NCBI RefSeq assembly: GCF_001530125.1
Contig: NZ_LDUG01000021.1
Span: 140,117 to 200,273 of the forward strand
From: Thiobacillus denitrificans
GTDB lineage: Bacteria; Pseudomonadota; Gammaproteobacteria; Burkholderiales; Thiobacillaceae
Length of the DNA: 60,157 nucleotides
Reading direction: 5' to 3'
A program made the position numbers and the translations under genes. Below, piece after piece: positions 21,244 to 29,821 of the stretch (position 1 is the first letter of the stretch; every line of letters begins with the position of its first letter). A model generated the notes under the pieces. That model was not told the origin of the DNA. It ran no database searches and saw only the letters and a list, made by a program, of their open reading frames with translations.

Positions 21244-22050
21244 GTGCCGGTCGAACACTACGAAAATTTCCCTGTTGCGTCCTGGTTGCTGCCCAAACGG
21301 CTGCGTAAGCCGGTCGAAGCCATCTACCGGTTTGCCCGCAGCGCGGACGATATTGCCGACGAAGGCGATGCCCCTGCCGCCACGCGCCTGGAACAGCTGG
21401 CGGCCTATCACGCCAAGCTGGATCGCATCGAGCGCGGCGAGCCCTCCCACCATCCGGTTTTTGTTCCGCTTGCGGCAGCCATCCGCGATTACGCCATTCC
21501 GATTTCACCTTTTCGCGACCTGCTGTCGGCCTTCGCGCAGGACGTGGAAAAAACCCGTTATGCCAATTTCGGCGAAATCATGGACTATTGCCGCCGCTCG
21601 GCCAACCCGGTGGGGCGCCTGATGCTGCACCTGTACGGCGACCGCGACCCGCGTCACCTGGCCTATTCGGACGCCATTTGCAGCAGCCTGCAACTGATCA
21701 ATTTTCTACAGGACATCGCGGTCGATTACCGGAAAGACCGCATCTATCTGCCGCAGGACGAGCTCGCCATGCACCACGTCAGCGAAACGCAAATCGCCCG
21801 GGGCGACACGCACGGCCTGTGGCACATGATGATGCACAAGCAGATCGAGCGCGCGCGCAAATTATTGCAGGCCGGCGCGCCGCTCGGCCGACACCTGAAG
21901 GGGCGCATCGGACTCGAGCTGCGCGTAACCATCCTCGGCGGTGAAACCATCCTGCGCAAGCTGCACGCCGACCCCGGCTGCGTGTTCCACAAGCGTCCGG
22001 TGCTGACAAAAAAGGACTGGATCGTCATGCTCGGACGCGGGATTTTCTAA
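21244..22050 (+). CDS. hpnC: Squalene synthase HpnC (hydroxysqualene synthase)
   Basis: The ~268-residue enzyme of the SQS/PSY family converts presqualene diphosphate to hydroxysqualene in the HpnCDE route to squalene. The two Asp-rich motifs are visible (ARSADDIADEGD and LQDIAVDYRKDRIYLP). GTG at 21244 gives the usual family N-terminus (MPVEHYENFPVAS); a TTG at 21235 would add three residues, and neither has a clear Shine-Dalgarno. hpnD begins two bases after its stop. The product feeds hopanoid lipids. Confidence 0.92.
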   Translation: MPVEHYENFPVASWLLPKRLRKPVEAIYRFARSADDIADEGDAPAATRLEQLAAYHAKLDRIERGEPSHHPVFVPLAAAIRDYAIPISPFRDLLSAFAQDVEKTRYANFGEIMDYCRRSANPVGRLMLHLYGDRDPRHLAYSDAICSSLQLINFLQDIAVDYRKDRIYLPQDELAMHHVSETQIARGDTHGLWHMMMHKQIERARKLLQAGAPLGRHLKGRIGLELRVTILGGETILRKLHADPGCVFHKRPVLTKKDWIVMLGRGIF

Positions 22051-22052
22051 GC

Positions 22053-22898
22053 ATGGACGCCCATCAGTATTGCCAGGAACGCGCCGCGGCCAGCGGCTCA
22101 AGCTTCTACTACAGCTTCGTCTTTCTGCCACCTGACACGCGGCGCGCGATCACCGCGTTTTACGCGCTATGCCGCGAACTCGACGACGTGGTGGACGAAT
22201 GCCATGAGCGCCAGATCGCCGAAACCAAGCTCGACTGGTGGCGCGCTGAAATCGGCCGTTTCGCGGCAGGCGTACCGGAGCATCCGGCGACCCGCGCGCT
22301 GCTCGACACCCAGCAGGGCCGCAATGCCCCGGTCGCCCTGCTGCTCGAGATCGTCGACGGCATGGCGATGGATCTCGACTATCTGCGCTATCCCGATTTC
22401 AAGTCGCTCAACCTCTACTGCTACCGCGTGGCGGGTGTGGTGGGCGAAGTTGCGGCAGCGATTTTCGGTGGGCCGCGCAGCGAAGACGACCGCGACATCC
22501 GCCGCTACGCGCACGAACTGGGGCTCGCATTCCAGCTCACCAACATCATCCGCGATGTCGGCGAAGACGCGCGGCGCGGGCGAATTTACCTGCCGCAGGA
22601 TGAACTGGCACGCTTCGGCGTCGCCGAGGCCGACATTCTGAATGGCCGCAGCACGCCCGAATTCCAGGCGCTGATGCAGTTCCAGTTCGAGCGCGCCAGC
22701 GCGCATTACGAAAGCGCGCTCGCCGCACTGCCCGCCAGCGCGCGCAGTGCGCAGCGCCCGGGGCTGGTGATGGCGGCGATTTACCGCACCCTGCTGGACG
22801 AAATCCGCCGCGACAATTTTCCCGTGCTGCGCGCACGTGTCTCGCTCACGCCGATGCGCAAGCTGTGGCTGGCCGGCAAAACCTGGCTGTTTCCATGA
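22053..22898 (+). CDS. hpnD: Presqualene diphosphate synthase HpnD
   Basis: The 281-residue enzyme condenses two farnesyl diphosphates into presqualene diphosphate. The Asp-rich motifs CRELDDVVDE and IRDVGEDARRGRIYLPQDE are intact, with YRVAGVVGEVAAAIF between them as in the SQS/PSY fold. It follows hpnC by two bases, and its stop overlaps the hpnE start (ATGA), which gives tight translational coupling. Confidence 0.94.
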   Translation: MDAHQYCQERAAASGSSFYYSFVFLPPDTRRAITAFYALCRELDDVVDECHERQIAETKLDWWRAEIGRFAAGVPEHPATRALLDTQQGRNAPVALLLEIVDGMAMDLDYLRYPDFKSLNLYCYRVAGVVGEVAAAIFGGPRSEDDRDIRRYAHELGLAFQLTNIIRDVGEDARRGRIYLPQDELARFGVAEADILNGRSTPEFQALMQFQFERASAHYESALAALPASARSAQRPGLVMAAIYRTLLDEIRRDNFPVLRARVSLTPMRKLWLAGKTWLFP

Positions 22899-24181
22899 AA
22901 TCTGGCGCCATGAAGTCCGGCGTCGCCGTCGTCGGCGGCGGCTGGGCGGGCTGTGCTGCCGCGCTGACGCTGGCCGAAGCGGGGGTGGCCGTCACCCTGT
23001 TTGAAGCCAGCCGCACCCTGGGCGGACGCGCCCGGGCAGTCGAACTCGAGGGTCAGCGGCTCGACAACGGTCAGCACATCCTGCTCGGCGCGTATGAACA
23101 GACGCTGCAGCTGATCGCCCGCCTGCAGCCCGCCACGACGCATGAGGGCTTGTGGCGCCTGCCGCTCACCCTCGACCAGCCGCCGGATTTCAGCCTGGCC
23201 TGCCCGCGCCTGCCCGCCCCGCTGCATTTGCTGGCGGGGCTGCTCGGTGCCAGGGGATTGAACTGGCGCGAGAAGCTGGCCGCCGCCCGCTGGGCACATG
23301 GCTTGCTGAACAACACGGATACGCCGGACCATCTGAGCGTCGGCCAGCTCACCCGCAGCCAGCCCGAAAAACTGAATCGTCTGCTGTGGCATCCGCTCTG
23401 TGTGTCCGCCCTCAACACGCCGCCGGACATGGCCAGCGCAAAGGTCTTCCACGACATGATCCGCGCCGCCTTCGGCGGACGCACCCATCACAGCGATCTA
23501 CTGCTGCCGCGCCGCGATCTGACTGCGCTGTTTCCCGCGCCGGCTGCCGCGCGGGTCATCGAACTCGGCGGCGAAGTGCGCCTGCCCTGCCGGGTGACCA
23601 CGCTCGAGGCCGCAACGGATGCCGTCACCGTCGGAACGCGCGATGGGTCGGCTGCCTACAGCCACGTCATCCTCGCCGTCGCGCCGCAGCATCTGACGGG
23701 GCTGGCTGTCGCGATCCCGCAACTCGGCCCCGTGCTGCATGGGGTGGCGGCCTACGCCTACCAGCCGATTGCCACCGCTTACGTGCAATACGACCCGGCT
23801 TTTCGACTGCACAAACCGCTGTTCGCCCTGACGGACGGCCCCGCGCAATTCGTGTTCGACCGTGGCCAGAGCCATGGCCAGCCGGGTTTGCTGGCGTTGG
23901 TTGCCAGCGCTGCGACGAACCTGTCTGCGGACTGGGTGGATCAGGCCGCAGCCCAGTTGCAGCGCATTGCCCGCCCCGGCCCGCCGCGCTGGCGCGAACA
24001 CATCGTCGAAAAGCAGGCGACTTATGCCTGCGTGCCCAACATGGCGCGCCCCGCCGTTCGCACTGCGCACCCGCGCATTTTTCTGGCAGGCGATTACACC
24101 GCCGGTCCTTATCCCGCCACCCTCGAAAGTGCAACACTGAGCGGAGTACAATCGGCTCGCGCTTTACTCGAACAGCTATGA
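22895..24181 (+). CDS. hpnE: Squalene-forming FAD-dependent desaturase/reductase HpnE
   Basis: The 428-residue flavoprotein reduces hydroxysqualene to squalene. A Rossmann FAD motif (VAVVGGGWAGCAAALTLAEAG, in part GGGWAGCAAALTLAEAG) opens the protein, followed by the GGRAR segment and a C-terminal FAD-contact region (IFLAGDYTAGPYPATLESA). The ATG at 22895 overlaps the hpnD stop; another at 22910 is possible. Its stop overlaps the next start by four bases. Confidence 0.93.
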   Translation: MKSGAMKSGVAVVGGGWAGCAAALTLAEAGVAVTLFEASRTLGGRARAVELEGQRLDNGQHILLGAYEQTLQLIARLQPATTHEGLWRLPLTLDQPPDFSLACPRLPAPLHLLAGLLGARGLNWREKLAAARWAHGLLNNTDTPDHLSVGQLTRSQPEKLNRLLWHPLCVSALNTPPDMASAKVFHDMIRAAFGGRTHHSDLLLPRRDLTALFPAPAAARVIELGGEVRLPCRVTTLEAATDAVTVGTRDGSAAYSHVILAVAPQHLTGLAVAIPQLGPVLHGVAAYAYQPIATAYVQYDPAFRLHKPLFALTDGPAQFVFDRGQSHGQPGLLALVASAATNLSADWVDQAAAQLQRIARPGPPRWREHIVEKQATYACVPNMARPAVRTAHPRIFLAGDYTAGPYPATLESATLSGVQSARALLEQL

Positions 24182-24921
24182 AAGACTACTCTCCTCGCCC
24201 TGATCTGCTCGCAGGCCGCGTCATCCTCGTCACCGGCGCCAGCTCGGGGCTCGGCCGCGCCGCCAGCCTGGCGTTTGCGCGCCACGGTGCCACCGTCGCC
24301 CTGCTGGCACGCGACGAAGCCAGGCTCGAAGCGGTGTACGACGAAATCCTGGCCGCAGGCGGTCCGGAGCCTGCGATGTTTCCGTATGACCTCGCCGCTG
24401 CCGACGACCGCAGCCTGGAGGCGCTGGCCGGCACCATCGCGCAGCACCTGAAGCGGCTCGACGGCTTGCTGCACAGCGCGCACCAGTTCTACAGCCTGAC
24501 CCCGCTGGAACTGCAGACGCTGGAACAGTGGCAAACCCTGATGCGGGTCAATCTCATTGCGCCGTTCGCACTGACCCGTGCCTGCCTGCCGCTGCTGAAA
24601 CAGGCGCCGGATGCCTCGGTGATGTTCACCGGCGAAACCCATGGCCATCAACCCAGCGCATACTGGGGCGGCTATGCGGTGGCGAAATCGGGTCTGGAAA
24701 CCCTCACCCGCATCTGGGCCGCCGAACTCGGCGCGGACGAAAACCTGCGCATCAACACCCTGATTCCCGGACAGGTGGCGACCACCCTGCGCGCGCGCAC
24801 CCATCCCGGGCTGGCGCCCGGAACCCTGCCCAGCGTGGACGACCTGATGCCGTGGTATCTGTATCTGATGGGTGAGGACAGCCGCACGCTGCGAGGCCAG
24901 ATTATTGAATGCCAGTCCTGA
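24178..24921 (+). CDS. YciK-like short-chain dehydrogenase with altered active site
   Basis: The 247-residue protein has the classical SDR fold: VTGASSGLG at residues 18-26 binds NAD(P), and Y166-X3-K170 is the catalytic pair. Two conserved elements differ from E. coli YciK: HNAG is HSAH (99-102), and the SSS stretch carrying the catalytic Ser is GET (152-154). It may use Thr154, or may not be a normal dehydrogenase. It is the fourth gene of the hpn operon (four-base overlap with hpnE), and the kinase gene follows 13 bp later. Its substrate is unknown. Confidence 0.85.
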   Translation: MKDYSPRPDLLAGRVILVTGASSGLGRAASLAFARHGATVALLARDEARLEAVYDEILAAGGPEPAMFPYDLAAADDRSLEALAGTIAQHLKRLDGLLHSAHQFYSLTPLELQTLEQWQTLMRVNLIAPFALTRACLPLLKQAPDASVMFTGETHGHQPSAYWGGYAVAKSGLETLTRIWAAELGADENLRINTLIPGQVATTLRARTHPGLAPGTLPSVDDLMPWYLYLMGEDSRTLRGQIIECQS

Positions 24922-24934
24922 TATCCGCGCGCCG

Positions 24935-26203
24935 ATGAAAATCGGCCGCTACGAAATACTCGATGAAGTGGGCCAGGGCGCCATGGGCACCGTTTACCGG
25001 GCGCGCGACCCGCTGATCGAACGGACGGTTGCCATCAAGACAGTGCCCATCGCACAGTTGCGCCAGGAAGGCGCCGACGCGGAATCGCGATTCCTGCGCG
25101 AAGCGCAGAGCGCCGGGCGGCTGTCGCACCCCAACATCGTGACCATCTACGACGTCGGCGAAACCGACGGGCTCGCCTACATCGCCATGGAGTATCTTCC
25201 CGGCGCGACGCTGCGCGACATCATGGACAAGGGGCCGATGCCACTCGATCTGGTGCTCGATACTGCCACGCAGATGGCCGGGGCGCTGGCGTTCGCCCAC
25301 GAGCACGGCGTCATTCACCGCGATATAAAACCCTCCAACGTCGTCGTCACCGGCCGGGGCGGGCGCGTCAAGCTGACCGATTTCGGCATCGCGCATCTCC
25401 TCAACAGTGAGCACACCCAGACCGGTCAGATGCTCGGCTCGCCGCGCTACATGTCGCCGGAACAGGCGATGGGGCGTGAGATCGATGGACGCTCGGACAT
25501 TTTCTCGCTAGGTGCCGTGTTGTACGAAATGCTCACAGGGCAATACGCCTTCGACGGTGGCAGCCTGCCGGCCATCGTGTATCGGGTGATCCATGAGGCA
25601 CCCGCACCTGCAACGTCGCTACGCGCCCAGCTGCCTGGCGCACTGGCCAGTTTGCTGACGCGCATGCTGGACAAGAATCCACAGACGCGGCCGGATGCCC
25701 GCGCCCTGGTCAACGCCCTCCATGCGCTGGTCCCGGCCGCACCACACGTGCCAGCGCCCCTCCCCTCCAACCGCATCTCGCGCCTGCTACCCATGCTGGC
25801 ATTTGGCACACCGGTCGCCGTGTTCCTGCTGATCGGGGTGGGCATCATCGTCATTGGCTACTTCATTGCCCCCGCCCCGCAACCGCAACCGGTGTCCCCC
25901 CCCACGTCGCCGCCCGTCAGCGACTCGCAGGATGCCGCCCCACAGCCGGCTGAAGACGCGGCAACGGACAGCCAGCCGTCAGCTGGACCGACCGAGACCG
26001 CCCGCCCGACGCAAAAACTGCCCGGTGAAGCGGACGCCTACCTGACTGGCCTTGACAAAAAACAGGTTGAGTTGCGTATCATGCGCACCGAACTGCTGCT
26101 GCAATACACCGAGCAGCATCCCGACGTAATGCAAGTGGATCGGCAGCTCGAACAACTGCGCATCGAACGGCGCAGATATCTGCAGCAGTTGCAGAAAAAC
26201 TAG
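24935..26203 (+). CDS. Membrane-anchored Ser/Thr protein kinase (Hanks type)
   Basis: The 422-residue protein has a full kinase domain (about 5-265): G-loop GQGAMG, Lys35 in VAIK, Glu56, HRD 128-130 in IHRDIKPSN, DFG 149-151 and the MSPE motif at 173-176. One transmembrane helix (about 284-312) leads to a proline-rich linker and a C-terminal coiled coil (about 385-422) that would lie in the periplasm. No PASTA repeats are present. ATG at 24935 is chosen because the domain starts at once (KIGRYEILDEVG). It is the last gene of the hpn operon. Its targets are unknown. Confidence 0.9.
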   Translation: MKIGRYEILDEVGQGAMGTVYRARDPLIERTVAIKTVPIAQLRQEGADAESRFLREAQSAGRLSHPNIVTIYDVGETDGLAYIAMEYLPGATLRDIMDKGPMPLDLVLDTATQMAGALAFAHEHGVIHRDIKPSNVVVTGRGGRVKLTDFGIAHLLNSEHTQTGQMLGSPRYMSPEQAMGREIDGRSDIFSLGAVLYEMLTGQYAFDGGSLPAIVYRVIHEAPAPATSLRAQLPGALASLLTRMLDKNPQTRPDARALVNALHALVPAAPHVPAPLPSNRISRLLPMLAFGTPVAVFLLIGVGIIVIGYFIAPAPQPQPVSPPTSPPVSDSQDAAPQPAEDAATDSQPSAGPTETARPTQKLPGEADAYLTGLDKKQVELRIMRTELLLQYTEQHPDVMQVDRQLEQLRIERRRYLQQLQKN

Positions 26204-26208
26204 GCCGA

Positions 26209-27411
26209 CTACCAGTTAGTCTCGCGCTCGGCGGTTGCGGACACCTTGTGGATGCTGAGGTCGGCGCCAGTGAATTCAGCTTCCGGGTCAAGCCGCAGGC
26301 CCACAACCTGTTTCAGGATGCCATACACCAGCACGCTGCCGAGCGTGGCCACTACCACGCCGCCCAGCGTGCCAATCACCTGCGACGCCAGGCTGACGCC
26401 GCCGATTCCGCCCAGTGCCTTGGCGCCAAAGATGCCCGCGGCAATCCCGCCCCATGCGCCGCACAGGCCGTGCAACGGCCACACCCCCAGCACGTCGTCG
26501 ATCTTCCATTTATTCTGCGTGACCATGAACATCCACACGAATAGTGCGCCGGCAATCGCGCCGGTGGCGAGCGCACCGAGCGGATGCATCAGGTCCGAGC
26601 CCGCGCACACCGCAACCAGACCGGCCAGCGGGCCGTTGTGGATGAAGCCGGGATCGTTGCGGCCGATCACCAGTGCGGCGAGCGTGCCGCCCACCATCGC
26701 CATCAATGAGTTCACCGCCACCAGCCCCGACACCGCCTCGATCAGCTGTGCCGACATCACGTTGAAACCGAACCAGCCCACCGTGAGGATCCATGCGCCG
26801 AGGGCCAGGAACGGAATGTTCGACGGCGGATGCGCCAAGACCAGGCCATCCTTGGTGTAGCGGCCGCGCCGCGCACCCAGCAACAGTACCGCGGGCAAGG
26901 CAATCCAGCCGCCCATGGCATGCACCACCACCGAGCCTGCAAAGTCATGGAAAGGGGCACCAAAGGTCGCGGCCAGCCAGTCCTGAATGCCGTAATTACC
27001 GTTCCACACGATGCCTTCATAGAAGGGGTAAACCAGCCCCACCAGCGCAAACGTGGCGGCCAGTTGCGGATTGAATCGGGCGCGCTCGGCAATGCCGCCC
27101 GACACGATGGCGGGGATCGCGGCCGCAAAAGTCAGCAGGAAAAAGAACTTGACCAGCTCGTAGCCATTTTGGGCTGACAGCACCTCGGCGCTGGAATAGA
27201 AGCTGACGCCGTAGGCGACGCTGTAGCCGATGAAAAAATAGGCGATGGTGGAGACCGAAAAATCGGTGAGGATTTTGACGAGGGCGTTGACCTGGTTCTT
27301 CTTGCGCACCGTGCCGAGTTCGAGAAAGGCAAACCCCGCGTGCATGGCCAGCACCATGATGCCGCCGAGCAACACGAACAACACATCATTGCCTGATCTC
27401 AACGCTTCCAT
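26209..27411 (-). CDS. amtB: Ammonium transporter (Amt family)
   Basis: The 400-residue inner-membrane channel conducts ammonium or ammonia. It has about eleven hydrophobic segments and the twin-His pore residues (VVHAMGGW and WPLHGLCGAWGG), with the preceding DFAGSVV motif carrying the conserved Asp. The first segment has no long signal peptide, unlike E. coli AmtB. No glnK is adjacent. A sigma-54-type promoter lies 33-49 bp upstream, which suggests NtrC-type nitrogen control. It is convergent with the kinase gene at 5 bp. Confidence 0.93.
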   Translation of the reverse strand: MEALRSGNDVLFVLLGGIMVLAMHAGFAFLELGTVRKKNQVNALVKILTDFSVSTIAYFFIGYSVAYGVSFYSSAEVLSAQNGYELVKFFFLLTFAAAIPAIVSGGIAERARFNPQLAATFALVGLVYPFYEGIVWNGNYGIQDWLAATFGAPFHDFAGSVVVHAMGGWIALPAVLLLGARRGRYTKDGLVLAHPPSNIPFLALGAWILTVGWFGFNVMSAQLIEAVSGLVAVNSLMAMVGGTLAALVIGRNDPGFIHNGPLAGLVAVCAGSDLMHPLGALATGAIAGALFVWMFMVTQNKWKIDDVLGVWPLHGLCGAWGGIAAGIFGAKALGGIGGVSLASQVIGTLGGVVVATLGSVLVYGILKQVVGLRLDPEAEFTGADLSIHKVSATAERETNW

Positions 27412-27443
27412 GTCCCAGTTCCCAGTTGAATCCGGTGGAAATA

Positions 27444-27460
27444 AGCAAGCAACGTTCCAG
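27444..27460 (-). promoter_or_regulatory. Sigma-54 type promoter of amtB
   Basis: On the minus strand CTGGAACGTTGCTTGCT matches the sigma-54 consensus (TGGCACG-N4-TTGCW) with one change. GG (27458-27457) and GC (27446-27445) are ten bases apart, as required. The predicted start site is about 22 bp before the ATG. Confidence 0.75.
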
Positions 27461-27528
27461 CTATCTAAAACACTGATTTTAAATAAAAGACGATATGACA
27501 GGCTGGATTAATAGCACCACATCAGTGC

Positions 27529-27553
27529 ATGACGGTGCGTTGCGCACCGTCAT
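27529..27553. terminator. Hairpin after tatC
   Basis: An 11-bp perfect stem (ATGACGGTGCG / CGCACCGTCAT) with a three-base loop lies just after the tatC stop. There is no clear T-run, so it may be a terminator or an mRNA 3'-end stabiliser. Confidence 0.5.
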
Positions 27554-27559
27554 CGTGCG

Positions 27560-28384
27560 TTATTTCGGGTCGCGCGACTCGGATTCAGCCTGGCCGGCTT
27601 CGATGCGGTCGAGTTCGGCATCCATATCGGTCTCGGACAGAGGCGCGTATTCCACCTCGGCTTCGGGCCTGGGCTTGGTAATGAGCGAAGCAACGACGAT
27701 GCCCAGTTCGTACAGAATCCACACGGGCACCGCGAGCATGAACTGCGAAATCACGTCGGGGGGCGTGAAGATCGCGCCAACGACAAACGCACCGACGATG
27801 ACGTAAGGCCGGATTTCGCGCAGCTTGGCAATCGACACCATGCCCATTTTGACCAGCAGCACCACCGCGACCGGGACTTCGAAGGCAATGCCGAAAGCCA
27901 TGAACAGGGTCATCACGAAGTCGAGGTACTTGCTGATATCGGTCATCACCGCCACGCCTTCGGGCGCCACGCCGACGACGAAACCGAACACCACCGGAAA
28001 CACCAGGAAATAGGCGAACGCCATCCCCAGCAAAAATAGAATCACGCTGGCGATCACCAGTGGTACGCCGATGCGTTTTTCGTTCTGGTAGAGGCCGGGC
28101 GCGACGAACGCCCACATCTGATAGAACACCCACGGCATCGCCAGCAAAAAGGCGGTCATCATGGTGACCTTGATCGGCACGAAGAAAGGCGTGGTGACCT
28201 CGGTGGCGATCATCTGCCCGCCTTGCGGCAGGGCGGCGAGCATAGGCTTGGCGAGCAGCGCGTAAAGATCCTGCGCCCACGGAAACAGCAGCACAAACAG
28301 CACCACCACCGCAATCACCGCGCGTAGCAGACGGTCTCGCATTTCGATGAGATGCGAGATAAAGGTGTCTTCTGAATTGCTCAT
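27560..28384 (-). CDS. tatC: Sec-independent protein translocase TatC
   Basis: The 274-residue inner-membrane protein recognises twin-arginine signal peptides and forms the Tat core with TatB. Six hydrophobic helices are visible, with the N-terminal FISHLIEMRDRLLR motif and the conserved loop (FVAPGLYQNEKR). The C-terminal tail is long and acidic. It starts four bases inside the end of tatB. Confidence 0.95.
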   Translation of the reverse strand: MSNSEDTFISHLIEMRDRLLRAVIAVVVLFVLLFPWAQDLYALLAKPMLAALPQGGQMIATEVTTPFFVPIKVTMMTAFLLAMPWVFYQMWAFVAPGLYQNEKRIGVPLVIASVILFLLGMAFAYFLVFPVVFGFVVGVAPEGVAVMTDISKYLDFVMTLFMAFGIAFEVPVAVVLLVKMGMVSIAKLREIRPYVIVGAFVVGAIFTPPDVISQFMLAVPVWILYELGIVVASLITKPRPEAEVEYAPLSETDMDAELDRIEAGQAESESRDPK

Positions 28385-28860
28385 GGGGATTTTCCGGCGG
28401 GCTCGGCGCGTGCCGTTTCCACCACGGCAGATAGCGTGGGTGTGACTGTGTTCTGGTCAGGCTCGTCGAGCGGAAGGCTCTGCTGCGGCGCCTGTTCCAT
28501 CTCGATCTGCTTCGTGGCAGGCTCGGTGACAGGGCGCTCGCCCTCAGTCACCGCCATGGCTGACACCACCTTGTTGACGCTGCTCGCCTCGTCGCGCAGA
28601 TAGTCATCGACCACGGTCGCCTGCTGCTCGATGCCCGACACCGCCGATTCAACCGACGCCTTGAAGTCCTGGCCGGCACGGCGCATTTCATCCAGCTGAA
28701 TTTCCTGACTGATGTCCGACTTCACGGATGACACATAACGCTGCATGCGGCCATACAGATGCCCGGCCGTGCGCGCCACCTTGGGCAGGCGCTCAGGACC
28801 AATGACAATCAGCGCCACCACGCCGATGACGATGAGTTCAGTAAAACCGATGTCGAACAT
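28381..28860 (-). CDS. tatB: Sec-independent protein translocase TatB
   Basis: The 159-residue protein has a TatB-type N-terminal helix (MFDIGFTELIVIGVVALIVIGPERLP) with the Glu8 and Gly-Pro hinge of this family. An amphipathic helix and an acidic C-terminal region follow. It acts with TatC as receptor for folded Tat substrates. It lies 73 bp after tatA. Confidence 0.94.
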   Translation of the reverse strand: MFDIGFTELIVIGVVALIVIGPERLPKVARTAGHLYGRMQRYVSSVKSDISQEIQLDEMRRAGQDFKASVESAVSGIEQQATVVDDYLRDEASSVNKVVSAMAVTEGERPVTEPATKQIEMEQAPQQSLPLDEPDQNTVTPTLSAVVETARAEPAGKSP

Positions 28861-28933
28861 GATTTAGGTAGCGGATTCAAGCCTCAAGTGACAAGAGAGG
28901 GCACCATGTCAGGTGCACTTTGCCTCTTGGGCC

Positions 28934-29155
28934 TCAGCTCTGCTGCTTGTCCTTGACTTCGACGTCGATGGTGCGACTGTCCCGATCGGCGTTTTCGCCG
29001 ATCTTGGGGGCATCGTCCTTTTCCTTCACGCCGTCCTTGAAGCCCTTGACCGCGCCACCGAGATCGCTGCCGATGTTGCGCAGTTTCTTGGTGCCGAAAA
29101 TCAGCAAGACGACAACCAGAACAATCAGCCAATGCCAGATGCTAAAGCTACCCAT
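28934..29155 (-). CDS. tatA: Sec-independent protein translocase TatA
   Basis: The 73-residue protein oligomerises to form the Tat passage. It has the short N-terminal helix and hinge ([21 protein letters not shown]) and the amphipathic helix ([14 protein letters not shown]), quoted here in part. ATG at 29155 has AGGAGA six bases upstream; a TTG two codons earlier is less likely. It follows hinT by 17 bp. Confidence 0.95.
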   Translation of the reverse strand: MGSFSIWHWLIVLVVVLLIFGTKKLRNIGSDLGGAVKGFKDGVKEKDDAPKIGENADRDSRTIDVEVKDKQQS

Positions 29156-29172
29156 GATCAATCTCCTTTAAG

Positions 29173-29511
29173 TTAACTGCGGTCAACGGGATCGCCGCCG
29201 CCAAATACGTGAACGTGAATGTGGAACACTTCCTGCCCGCCGCCGCGCCCGGTGTTGATGAGCGTCTTGAAGCCTGCGTCAAGCCCCTGTTCCTTCGCCA
29301 GACGCGGCGCCAGCAGCAGCATCCTGCCGAGCAGTCGCTCATGCTCGGGGGTGCAGTCGGCGAGCGTCGCGACATGCAGCTTCGGAATGATCAGGATATG
29401 CACCCGCGCGAATGGGTGGATATCATGAAACGCCAGCACCTCGTCGTCTTCGTAGACCTTGCTGCTCGGCAACTGGCCGGCAGCGATTTTGCAGAAAATG
29501 CAGTCACTCAT
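29173..29511 (-). CDS. hinT: HIT-family purine nucleoside phosphoramidase
   Basis: The 112-residue protein carries the histidine triad HIHVHVFGG near its C-terminus and CxxC at the N-terminus (CIFCKI), as in HinT, which hydrolyses adenosine 5'-phosphoramidates. It overlaps hisE by eight bases. Its place between hisE and tatA is a conserved betaproteobacterial arrangement. Confidence 0.93.
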   Translation of the reverse strand: MSDCIFCKIAAGQLPSSKVYEDDEVLAFHDIHPFARVHILIIPKLHVATLADCTPEHERLLGRMLLLAPRLAKEQGLDAGFKTLINTGRGGGQEVFHIHVHVFGGGDPVDRS

Positions 29512-29821
29512 GTCGATTCGCTTTTTCAGCCAGCCCGGACAGGCCCTCGCGGCGCGCCAGTTCGTTCAGCACATCCGCCGGCTTGAGCCCCTTGTGCGCC
29601 AGCAGCACCAGGGTATGAAACCACAAATCGGCGACTTCGTAGATGATCTTTTCGGGCTGGTCGTCCTTCGCCGCCATGACGGTCTCGGTCGCCTCCTCGC
29701 CGATCTTTTTCAGAATGGCGTCAGTGCCCTTGGCGTACAGCCTGGCCACGTAGGAACTGTCGGGCGCCGCCTGCTTGCGTGCCTCCAGCGTTTCAGCGAG
29801 ACGGTCCAGGATGTCGCTCAT
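29504..29821 (-). CDS. hisE: Phosphoribosyl-ATP pyrophosphatase
   Basis: The 105-residue enzyme removes pyrophosphate from PR-ATP in the second step of histidine synthesis. The MazG-like metal motif is visible ([15 protein letters not shown] and [12 protein letters not shown]). Here HisE and HisI are separate proteins, not fused as in E. coli. It overlaps hisI by four bases. Confidence 0.95.
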   Translation of the reverse strand: MSDILDRLAETLEARKQAAPDSSYVARLYAKGTDAILKKIGEEATETVMAAKDDQPEKIIYEVADLWFHTLVLLAHKGLKPADVLNELARREGLSGLAEKANRHE

